NCBI GenBank assembly: GCA_025266875.1
Contig: JALLLT010000018.1
Location: 1 to 64,000, forward strand
Source: Fennellomyces sp. T-0311
Lineage: Eukaryota > Mucoromycota > Mucoromycetes > Mucorales > Lichtheimiaceae
Direction: 5' to 3'
Length of the DNA: 64,000 bases
Under the pieces are notes generated by a model. It was not told the origin of the DNA. It saw nothing but the letters and a program-made list of their open reading frames with translations, and searched no databases. The translations under genes and the position numbers were made by a program. Below, piece after piece: positions 22,684 through 31,787 of the stretch. The first letter of the stretch is position 1; each line of letters starts with the position of its first letter.

Positions 22684-24608
22684 TGACGCAGACCTCAGCC
22701 CCAGCATATTCCATCCCTTCACACGGAATCAAACCGGGAGGGCGACTGAGACACTTTCTAAGCGCCTGGAAACGCATCACCACACACAAATGGCCACTGT
22801 CAGTTCTCGAGCATGGATATCAAATTCAATTTACTTCCCCGCCAGTCCCCTGGAGGTTGCCCATTCGGAAGCACACAATGGCAGAACAGGAACAACTAGA
22901 CAAGGTAGTGAACCAATTCTTGGAAGCGGGCGTAGTGGAAGTGAGTCCCGATCAGGACGACAGATATCTCTCAGAACTCTTCACAATTCAAGAACCGAAC
23001 AAGGTACGACCTATTCTCGATGCTACAAGGATAAACACTTACATCCAGGTTCAGCACTTCAAGATGGAAGGGCTACCGGCCCTCCAGGACCTTATCGAAA
23101 AGAACGATTTCATCTGCAAAATCGACCTCAAAGACGCCTACATAGGCGTGCCAGTTGCCCCTAGTTCAAGACGGTTTTTGTCTTTCCTGCATCGCAATGT
23201 TGTCCTTCGTTACACGAGCATACCATTTGGAGGGAATTTTTGTCCAAGAACCTTCTCCAAGCTCCTACGGTTCGCGATATTGCCGCTACGTCAACAAGGA
23301 TGGCGACTGGTGTATTATCTGGACGACATTTGTCTAGTGACGAAGACGCGCGAGGAGATGGTAGAAAAAGGAAAAATCCTGGTACGCCATCTACAACAGT
23401 TGGGGTTTATCTTGAACTGGAAAAAAACGGTGCTGACTCCACTGCGGGAACAGACATTTCTGGGATTTGTTTTCAACACAGAAACTATGACGATCAAGGT
23501 CCCAGTAACCAAGATTGCAAAATTGAGACAGCGAGTGCGCCAGGCCTTAAAACAGACGTACAGCTGCCGGTGGATAGCCGGACTGATTGGGAAGATCACA
23601 TGCTTGATTCCAGCCATAGGCGAAGCCTTGCTCAGGGTACGGTTCTTGCAGAGGGACCTCGCAAAAGCATTGAACAACCATCATCGACAGTGGGACAAGG
23701 CGTGTCGGCTATCCCAAGATGCACGAGACGAGCTTCAGTGGTGGCTGACCAACGAAGGGTACAAGAAGGGCCTGCCAATCCGCAAACCTCCAAGTCAAAC
23801 ACCAGCCGTAACTATACAGGTGGATGCATCATCAACGGGTTGGGGAGTTCACTCCCCATTGGTATCGACGTCGGGATTCTGGACGAAACACAAAAAAGAC
23901 CTCTCAATCAATGTGAAAGAGTTGAAGACCATCAAGTTTGCCCTCCAGTTGCACGCGGAAAGGTACCAAAGATCAGTCATCCAAGTCATGTGCGACAACA
24001 TGACCGCATTAAAGTATGCATTCCGGGCGGGAGGAACTGCGTCGAAGGAGCTACAAGTGCTGGCATTGGAGATCCAAAGTCTTTGCAACCAACACCAGAT
24101 GACAGTCCAATATCAGCATATTCCGGGGATTCAGAATATACACGCAGACCGCCTCAGCCGAATCAAGGTTCCCATCCACGAAAAGAAGTTATCACGAAGG
24201 ACGTTCCAATATATTCAATGGTATTGGCCCGAGACCAGGATGACCATCGACGCGTTTGCCGGACGACACAACCGACAGCTCAAGAAGTTCTGGAGCTACA
24301 AACCCGACCCGGAGGCAGCGGCAACCGATGCGTTTCGCCAACACTGGCCGAAGACTGGTCTTTACTTGAATCCACCCTGGCGCCTCATCCCTCAGGTGTT
24401 ACACAAATTCTGCCAAGACCGAGTGAAATCCGCAATTCTGGTGACTCCAGATTGGCCGTCCCAATACTGGTACCCAATGGTAATGGCGGCGAGCAATCAA
24501 GACAAATTGGCACTACCGTCGGCGGGCAAGATATCTTTGATCGCATGGCGGTTATCCAACAACAACAAACGGACGACGGGATCACCAAGGAACTCCAAGA
24601 GTTCTTGA
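22683..24608 (+). CDS. DIRS reverse transcriptase-RNase H-Dam-like methyltransferase
   Basis: The frame is open from 22485; the best start is the ATG at 22683, which overlaps the gag stop. RT motifs: FICKIDLKDAY, SIPFGGNFCP, VYYLDDICLV (YLDD active site) and LGFVFN. RNase H: IQVDASSTGWG, VKELKTIKFAL, MCDNMTA and PGIQNIHADRLSR. The C-terminal 120 residues carry the Dam-type methylase-like domain of DIRS elements, with MTIDAFAGRHN and the NPPW catalytic-type motif. Domain order matches DIRS-1. The last 64 nt overlap the YR frame. Confidence 0.9.
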   Translation: MTQTSAPAYSIPSHGIKPGGRLRHFLSAWKRITTHKWPLSVLEHGYQIQFTSPPVPWRLPIRKHTMAEQEQLDKVVNQFLEAGVVEVSPDQDDRYLSELFTIQEPNKVRPILDATRINTYIQVQHFKMEGLPALQDLIEKNDFICKIDLKDAYIGVPVAPSSRRFLSFLHRNVVLRYTSIPFGGNFCPRTFSKLLRFAILPLRQQGWRLVYYLDDICLVTKTREEMVEKGKILVRHLQQLGFILNWKKTVLTPLREQTFLGFVFNTETMTIKVPVTKIAKLRQRVRQALKQTYSCRWIAGLIGKITCLIPAIGEALLRVRFLQRDLAKALNNHHRQWDKACRLSQDARDELQWWLTNEGYKKGLPIRKPPSQTPAVTIQVDASSTGWGVHSPLVSTSGFWTKHKKDLSINVKELKTIKFALQLHAERYQRSVIQVMCDNMTALKYAFRAGGTASKELQVLALEIQSLCNQHQMTVQYQHIPGIQNIHADRLSRIKVPIHEKKLSRRTFQYIQWYWPETRMTIDAFAGRHNRQLKKFWSYKPDPEAAATDAFRQHWPKTGLYLNPPWRLIPQVLHKFCQDRVKSAILVTPDWPSQYWYPMVMAASNQDKLALPSAGKISLIAWRLSNNNKRTTGSPRNSKSS

Positions 24609-25759
24609 CGAACCAGGTGCGAACTTCAACCCAAAAAACATACGATGGCGTGTGGCGACGATGGGTAGGGTATTGCTTTGAAGAGGAAGCAAAAGACCCT
24701 AGGAAGGTGGACATCAACTCAATTGCCGACTACTTGCTGAAATTACAAAAGGAAGGAATATCAACTAAACACCTGAACACGACCAGATCAGCGCTCGCCT
24801 CTGTCTTCAAGGTACTGGATCCTGGGCAAGGAGATATTGCCAAGCACCCCACAATCAAGGCCTTGTTCCAGGCAGCACGACGATCCGAAATCAAGATTCC
24901 AGACGGTGTAGACGAAATTTGGGATGTGGAAGACCTACTGCGCATGATTCAAGACTGGGGCCCGACAAAGGAGTTGTCATTGCAAAAGTTACAACAAAAG
25001 ACGCTAGTGCTACTGGCAGTTGCGTCCATGTGGCGCATCCGCTCGGATCTGGGCCGTCTGCAATGGCGCGACGTGAGAATCCACAAAGATGGACAAGATC
25101 TCAAGGGGATAACCTTGGTGGTGCGTGAACCCAAGGAGGCCCAAGTGAAGTGTTCCACAATCGGACCGCTGGAGGACAGGGAGATGTGTCCGGTGCAGAC
25201 AACAGAAGAGTTTATAAGACGAACTACCACAATGAGGGGCCCATACACGAAAGGAGAAACAACCATAGCCGCATTACCTATCGACCATACGTTTTTCCTT
25301 GCCTACATCAACAACAACCAAAAAACCAGACATTCAATCAAAGCAGCAACTGCGGCAAGCTGGCTTCGCGAACTCATGAAACAGGCGAATATCGATATTA
25401 CCCGGTATAAACCACACTCTATCAGGGCTGCAGCTGCAACCAAGGCGGTACTTCAAGGAATCTCTATACAAGACGTTAAACTACATGCGAATTGGAGTCT
25501 ACGTTCCGATACATTTGAACGATACTATCTCAAGCCATCACGACGACATACACAAGGGGCCAAGGTAGCGACAGCAATTTTTTCACCGCTTTACGGAGAA
25601 GACATCATCTCAAGGACCGAACGTAGGACAACAGAGATTGTCGGAGGAACGATGGACAATCAGCCAGTTGTCCGAAGAGAGGACGAAGAGATGATGGGCA
25701 CCCGACCCTGGTATAAAAGATATCTGGATACTGCACGGTTTTCCTTTTTGTTTTCCTAA
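24545..25759 (+). CDS. DIRS tyrosine recombinase (YR)
   Basis: 404 residues from the ATG at 24545, in the +2 frame relative to RT/RH. An N-terminal SAM-like core-binding region (TSTQKTYDGVWRRWVGYC, ADYLLKLQ) precedes the catalytic domain with the first Arg in MWRIRSDLGRL. The HxxR box is KPHSIRAAA, then LHANWSL and the nucleophile in FERYYL. It integrates the circular cDNA. The frame is open back to 23240, far beyond the plausible start. Confidence 0.9.
   Translation: MAVIQQQQTDDGITKELQEFLTNQVRTSTQKTYDGVWRRWVGYCFEEEAKDPRKVDINSIADYLLKLQKEGISTKHLNTTRSALASVFKVLDPGQGDIAKHPTIKALFQAARRSEIKIPDGVDEIWDVEDLLRMIQDWGPTKELSLQKLQQKTLVLLAVASMWRIRSDLGRLQWRDVRIHKDGQDLKGITLVVREPKEAQVKCSTIGPLEDREMCPVQTTEEFIRRTTTMRGPYTKGETTIAALPIDHTFFLAYINNNQKTRHSIKAATAASWLRELMKQANIDITRYKPHSIRAAAATKAVLQGISIQDVKLHANWSLRSDTFERYYLKPSRRHTQGAKVATAIFSPLYGEDIISRTERRTTEIVGGTMDNQPVVRREDEEMMGTRPWYKRYLDTARFSFLFS
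25603..25698. repeat. DIRS internal complementary region
   Basis: The junction of the two halves (…GGACAAT / CAGCCAG…) marks the circle junction of the two element ends. It overlaps the 3' end of the recombinase coding sequence, as in other DIRS elements. Confidence 0.9.
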
Positions 25760-25841
25760 AAACATCATGTAACGCATACATTAGTACTCCCCCACCCAAA
25801 TTAAGCACACAGTACAGTGAAAAATTGCCAAGGCACTGCTT

Positions 25842-25939
25842 AGAAAGGCTAAAGAATTGTATTTATAGAAAAATTTATTTTATAAGTCAGAGAAAAATAA
25901 AGCCAATGAAAAGCGCGGCTTTTGGAAGCCCATCATCTC
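25842..25939 (-). repeat. DIRS right inverted terminal repeat
   Basis: Inverse copy of 21784-21881. It begins AGAAAGGCTAAAG just after the YR gene and its 3' flank. Confidence 0.9.
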
Positions 25940-25965
25940 TTCGTCCTCTCTTCGGACAACTGGCT

Positions 25966-27548
25966 GACTTCTGATTGGGTGTGCATTATAGCGCCGCATG
26001 ATCATACTAAAGTACCCGAATTTTTTCTGTGCGCAGACTGCCTTTTTTCTGTGCGTGGGGTCGACCCCTTAGGTAATAAGGGGGGAGTGTTGTGCCCCTG
26101 TCCCCTCACCCAACTTTTTATTGATCACGCATCGGGGCTTGTATATTTTCTACACCCACACCCAACGTTTTATTGATCACGCATTGGCTTTGGTGAAAAT
26201 CAACCACTTCCTTGATACTATTTCATCACAGAGCTGTCTATGCTATTACCATTTCATTCTATACATAGCGATGCACGTTATCATTGGGTTCAGTGAACAG
26301 GAAGGGCTGCCGGTTCATTCAAAGTCGAGCTCGACAACAAGAATCCGAAAATGGCAGCCCTCGTAGCTCACCGACGCGGCTTTCCAAATAAATAAAAAAA
26401 ACAGGAACAAAGGCGAGCTTTTGAGGATGATAATAACTAGTATATGAAGTAAGATTGGTATCGTTATACTCGCCTCATCGTCCGCTAGATCCATGTGCCT
26501 AAAAGTAGGAAACGATGACCCCAAAATCTTGGGTCTATTTTGACCAAAAAATGGCCAAAAGGCAAGGCTATATACTGGCGATTTTGTTGACTTTCGACCG
26601 TTTTTGACCTTTTTACACAACCTCTTTCAGCTCGACGAAAAAAAATCGTACAACGTATCGGCTGGTATCTATCTACCGTGGGAGGGCCCCTTGACAACAT
26701 ACTGAACGCTCATAGCCCGCAATTTTTTTTTGGTGCACCACTTCTGGAGGCCAAGATGGATAATACGCGCGCACTACGCATTTACAAAAACAAGATACGT
26801 CTACTTGATGAGGTAGCCACACAGTATCGCACTGTACTTAACAGCAACAACTTGTACGCATCCTTTTATTACCAGTTGTATTTTGTAATGAAGGTGGATG
26901 AACATGATAAAACGCTTTAATTCAATGCCATATAAGTACAGGATGATGTACTTTTATAGACTGCATTTGCGTACTACACTCTTATATTCCTAAAATAAAT
27001 ATGGTGCTGTGGTGAAAAAGAGCTGAAGTGATCGTCCCATATAGTTGTTAAACCCGTGTCCATGTGTAAACAATCGTATACAAATATTTTGAGATGATAT
27101 GCATAATATCCCGAGAGCATATCCCAAGAAACAGTTCAGATTTTCACATAACTACCTTCTTTATACTTAGCCCTGATTACGACTGTTCGTTTATATATCG
27201 AGAGCTAATGTAATTAATACCAGGAGTTCAGTAAGATAGTATAACAGCGGTATCAAGTAATCCAACACGTATACTCCATCATAACTTGCACTCGCTAACC
27301 ATCGGAAAGCATGTGCATCCTGTAACTTCAAATTTGATTGAGAAACGCATACTAAAATGGTTTGCAAAAAATGTTGCTTGTTCTGTCAATCGATTAGCAA
27401 AGCTAGATAAAAGATCTTATGAAATATCTTACTTATTCTTGTGAATCTTCACAAGAAGTAATCACAATCTGATTGCTTTCAAGCAACGCAAAAATCTTCT
27501 GGCGAAGGTCACCATACTCTACCGAAGGTGCTGGCCAAGCCGAAGGAG
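25966..27548. other. Non-coding spacer with short direct repeats
   Basis: No supported gene. Near the left edge TTTTTTCTGTGCGC-type motifs recur (26022-26060), like those before the DIRS element. CACCCAAC..TTTTATTGATCACGCAT occurs twice (about 26107-26135 and 26159-26186). An 80-codon frame at 26678-26920 has no recognisable features. The rest is AT-rich. Confidence 0.5.
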
Positions 27549-28847
27549 TCATTTTAGGAGCACCTTCGGGCCAACTTCAAGCTTGACCTTCCCTTGGTGA
27601 ACAAGATTCCAAGGGAATTTCTTGCGAGGTGCCTGGCTTTGATCAAGCGCGTCTATATCATAGTAAGTAATTGTCTAGTCCATCTTAAAAGCACTTACTG
27701 TACAGGCCAGTCAACCTCGCAAGAATCTTGTTCTCAAGATCCCGTTTTTTCGCCATGTAACTTCTTTGGCCCTGGGAAACGGGAACAGAAACCAGGGCAG
27801 ACGCTGCCGAAGAAACAGGCGCGAGGAGGGAGCAGAGGACACCGGAACGTTGGCAGCAGTTCCTGCTTCTTTTTCTTTTGGAGAAACGTTATGAGTTTAC
27901 GTAGCATATATAGTGAAAATAGATTCCAACCTTCTTTTTCCGTCTGTTCGTAGCAATACATCTTGAATCTTTCACCATGGTCCGACCGGTAATGAGCACT
28001 TCGTCTTTTTCCATAAGGGCGTAAAAAGGAAGTGCTCGGTCTATATATTGTAAGTTAAAAGCTCTTATATATCTAGAATGATCCATCAAATCACCTGAAC
28101 CATGGAGAAAGACCTCGGGCGTGTAGCCACCAAGCTTCTTCGGAACCACGAAGCAGATTGCATCCAGACCGCACATTTGCTTCAACATGTTGAAGTTGCA
28201 GTCGAGACTTTTGTACAGCTGTGTATAAATGTCCCTCAACGAATTGGTATAGTTGGGGCCATTTACACTGCGCTGCAGATTTACAAGGCCTGCATCTTCC
28301 TGCAAAGCCTGCAGCTCCTCATCTGACAACGCACTGTACTCTGCAATCTTCGCTGACATAATCTGACCGATCTTGCTTCGGTCAGCACGCAGCTCTTCTC
28401 TGTCTAATATCATGGATATATATGTATTAGTTGTAGGTATTTATACTTACATCTATCAGACATACCAGCGTCGGTGTACCACGTCGACAAGAACTGCGTA
28501 AGCTTTGTTCGCTTGCGCTTATTGCCGTGAAGGTACGGCACCGTCACCTTCTTGCTCAAAGAGCCAACTGGGACGTCGTACTTCTCGGCGATCATACCGA
28601 GTTGATCTTCGACTTTGGTGCGAAGGACAGAAAGCTCCGTCTCCAGCGTACCATTGGCGTCGGGCTGCCGCAACTCGTCAATCTTTGCACGGATGACCGT
28701 AATGGGATCCATACTGGAGCCAAGGATCTCGATTACTTCGAGGTCATCACTTGCCACGATGCCATTTTCCGAGTCGGTTCTCAGGTTCACAGGTTTACAA
28801 AGGGCGCCGTGGAGGAGGAGAAGCTGCTCGAGAGATAACGATGGCAT
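27549..28847 (-). CDS. Uncharacterised multi-exon fungal protein (family copy B)
   Basis: Start ATG at 28847. Exon 1 to about 28455, exon 2 from about 28398 to about 28093 (donor GTAAGT, CTAAT branch, TAG acceptor), exon 3 from about 28037, then two short exons ending at a TGA near 27549. Exon 1 holds a Lys/Arg-rich stretch (GNKRKRTK) followed by an FLSTWYTDA block. Exon 2 has a helical SDEELQALQEDAG segment and then DAICFVVPKK, a probable beta strand core. The last exons are basic and Trp-containing (KKFPWNLVHQGK). The layout resembles a repeat-expanded hypothetical family common in Mucoromycota and Basidiomycota (helical N-terminal 'transcription-factor-like' region plus core). Function unknown. 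The splice into exon 4 is uncertain. Confidence 0.5.
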
Positions 28848-29586
28848 AGTAGAAATATTATGGAAACAAACAAATATGATGGTGATGCCCAGGTTCCTGG
28901 GTTTGATATCTACTGTATTTTGGGGCCCGACAGGTTTTTGTTCTGTTGCGAGCAGTTATTGTTGCGGGAAAACTACCCGACAACAAGAATTTTTTGAACG
29001 TGAAATTAAGGCGGAGGCCAACGTGCTACTAGGTGCTTTGTACTGTTTTTCGATGAGATTTTAGCCCAGTTTCTTTTTTAGTATACACGGTTAAAAGCGC
29101 TAAATGTACTAATTGAGTCGATTATGAAGATGTGATTATGCGAAAAATTCACTTAACCAAAATTATTAGTAATTGTATACTACCTGGTGTTTATGACTTG
29201 GCTTTACAAAATCTTAGTCCCTAGCGTTCTAGAAACATCATAGGACATTATCTGTGCATTTATAAATTATATCTTCGCAGTGATAATAGCAGCAAGAACT
29301 GCTGTTATAGCCCATTATTCTGGTTGTCAATAAAACCCACTCTACCATTAGTGCTTAAATGTTAAGCACTATAACCTACCAAAGAATTGTTACCTATAAC
29401 TAGAGAAGCGTTACCAATGACATATTAAAAATTGAAAATACTACTCCCTATAATGTGAGAATTTATTGCAATTCGTCACCAAATTCTACACACTGAGCTT
29501 TATTTTCGTCCTCTAAAGATTATTGAACCCATTAGATCATGCTGCTTAGCTATTGCACAAACGAAGTAGTATAAAGGGTAAGGTTA
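28848..29586. other. Non-coding spacer
   Basis: AT-rich, no frame with recognisable content and no clear repeats. It separates the two paralogous genes and probably contains the promoter of copy B. Confidence 0.5.
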
Positions 29587-30713
29587 CTAACCATCAACGC
29601 GGCCAATCTTGGCTTTCTTCGATCTGATGGTATCTTCAAGATCTGCCAGCCGCTTGACGCCTAAGTAACGTGGTTTTACGGCAGTTTGGTCTTTGAAATC
29701 ATAACCGTAAATGATAAGACCATCTTTATCATTACGGTATGTTACTTTCCCATCACTGCCGTTCGTATGCTTGAAACGTGTCCAATTGAATTGACGCACC
29801 TCCTTATCAACCAAGGTTGCTATTACACAACTTAAGGAAGTTAATATGAACGTTTAATACAGTTAAACTATTCATAACTCAACTTACCATGCGCGTTTCT
29901 GAATGCTTCAGCAACGTTCTTAACCAATTGGTTATCTTTCTTGTTGGACTTCGTTTTTTCAACCCTAACGTCCTCTACGTTCACAGCAATTAAGCATCTG
30001 GCCTTGAATCTTTGCCTATGACTTTACCTGTGTGCTGGTTGTAACACCCTGTTGCAGCAGTAAAATGTTAGCCGAGAGTAAGACATTCAAGTATATCGTT
30101 CGGTCACCTTGGCACTCCTTGTTAAGAGCATCTGAAAGGTTCAGACGCTCGGCCGCGTGCTCGCTGGCGACTATTATCAATTGAACTTTAAGTGTGTCGT
30201 GATATTAGAATGCTAGTTCACTTACAAGAGTTGAAGAACTCCAAATTGTTGTTCCAAATTTGAGGTTCTTCAGAGTGAAGTCCAACAAGGACAACTGTGT
30301 CCAATGCGTTCTTGAAGTCAAAAAGAAGATCCTTCAGACGTTTTGTAAGCTTTCTCGCCAGCTTCTTTTTGTCCTCAAGGTTTTGTGGAGGCAACTTAGA
30401 TGCCTCCATCATTTCTTTGCACTTCTTTGTCAGTGCGGCTTTCTCCTCCTCTCCTGCACTTCTAAAGAGGCGAGATACCTCAGCGTCAACACCAGAAGTC
30501 AGCTTGAAGTCTCTTGGAAGTCCCACAGCTATTAATATCTAATTAAGGCCTTGTACGTAAACATAACACCAATCACGATAACGGACCTTCTTTCTCTTCC
30601 TCAGTTCCATGACTAGCAATGTGGATAAACGCATTCCACTCGCAAAGATCTCTGTCTGCGATCCTGTAAGGAATGGCAGCAGGCTGCTGAAGGATATTGC
30701 TGGTAGATGACAT
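29587..30713 (-). CDS. Uncharacterised multi-exon fungal protein (family copy A)
   Basis: Start ATG at 30713 (exon 1 to about 30580), exon 2 about 30531-30221, then short exons near 30170-30110, 30060-30030 and 30005-29890, and a last exon 29819-29587. Exon 1 has a CEWNAFIH motif. Exon 2 has a helical DAEVSRLFRSAGEEEK segment, a basic helix (KKLARKLTKRLK) and then DTVVLVGLHSEE, which parallels DAICFVVPKK in copy B at the same relative position. The last exon has FNWTRFKHTNG, parallel to the Trp-containing end of copy B. This order of features suggests distant tandem paralogues. No catalytic motif or known domain; exact small-exon borders are uncertain. Confidence 0.5.
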
Positions 30714-31787
30714 TGTTGAGATGGTAAGATGTAGAAAGTAGAAAGTAAGGAAAAAAGCACAGCCGGGAAAGCGGGGAAGGGGGTTCTCCGCAAAATTAAG
30801 AGTAAGCAAGTAGGCATGCTTACTTTGTATTGAATACCCTTTTTTGAGATGCTTACTGGGGCGTTAAAACCCATTAGCGGAGAGGAATTAGTTAAGAAAT
30901 TGAGTGACCGGTGGATGTGCCTGGGGTGGGCAAAAGACATGGCCCGTTTAGAACCCTACCAAATACAGATGTAAACCTCTGACTTGGGCTTCCGAAATGA
31001 TACAACCAAGATAAATGATGTCAAGTTAACTGCTTTATTTCGTTTGATGTTTAAGGGTATTTATAGGCTTCATTTATCGTGGATTATAGAGATCCAGCTG
31101 CGATAATAGCAAGTCGTATTGAAGGCACGTTGCAAATATGGAAGGAAGATGTGCAAAACCCACAAGTATAATAGAATAATGGGTGTTTACCGTGGAGTTC
31201 CGTGTAAAGAGATAGATTGAGATGTGTAAAATGCACCAAACAATAGAGTAGACGGTAGACACAGTGCGCATGTGCATGCTGGGTATGGTATATGGTGAAA
31301 CAATCAGAGAGACCAAACAGGAAGGGAAATTAGTTACACCGTAACGGTGGTTTCTGTAACAAAATAAATAAACTAGTAAGAGCATTTTTCGCACAGTTTA
31401 AGAATGATAGACCATCATATACCTTCCTTGGTTTAGCGTGTAAAGATTATATCCTGTATTATGCACGTTCGGCATAACATATGGCCCATCACACTGTCAT
31501 GTTTCCTTTATCAGAGCAACAAAAGCAGTACTGTTGTCAATTCTGCTTTAAATTCAAATAAAACCCTCATTGAAACGTTCAATTTAAGCGGTTACAGCTA
31601 CAGGAAACACGGGAGGAGAACATGATTGCCATGTCTATCGCTGATCAATGTGTTCCCTATGCACGATCTACATTTTCAATGCAGATATGTCTCCTTCTAT
31701 CTCAATGGCAAAGCAACTTCGAAATATGTTATACGCCTCCTCCTTTACTCTTTACTCTTTTTTTCTTTTATATTTTTCTGACATACA
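30714..31787. other. Intergenic, no gene seen
   Basis: Includes the promoter side of copy A and the 5' flank of the MFS gene. A 106-codon minus frame (31074-31394) looks like chance: odd composition and no motif. This is the transition from repeat-rich to gene-rich sequence. Confidence 0.5.

Larger units (their letters stand above)
21735..25965 (+). mobile_element. DIRS-type tyrosine-recombinase retrotransposon, structurally complete (4.23 kb)
   Basis: Terminal sequences 21784-21881 and 25842-25939 are inverted copies (98 bp, one mismatch seen). An internal complementary region (25603-25698) is made of two halves: 25603-25660 is the exact reverse complement of the left end (21735-21792), and 25661-25698 is the reverse complement of the right end (25928-25965). 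This is the diagnostic DIRS-1 layout that allows circular-intermediate replication. Three intact frames (gag, RT/RH/methylase, YR) lie between. No target duplication is expected or seen. The element looks potentially autonomous. Confidence 0.93.

Noticed and set aside
23240..24544. Long +2 frame upstream of the recombinase treated as extra YR coding sequence
   Set aside because: It overlaps conserved RT/RNase H in another frame and shows no known domain; the first good ATG before the recombinase core is 24545.
26678..26920. 80-codon plus frame as a small gene
   Set aside because: No motif, AT-rich surroundings, no intron or promoter signal.
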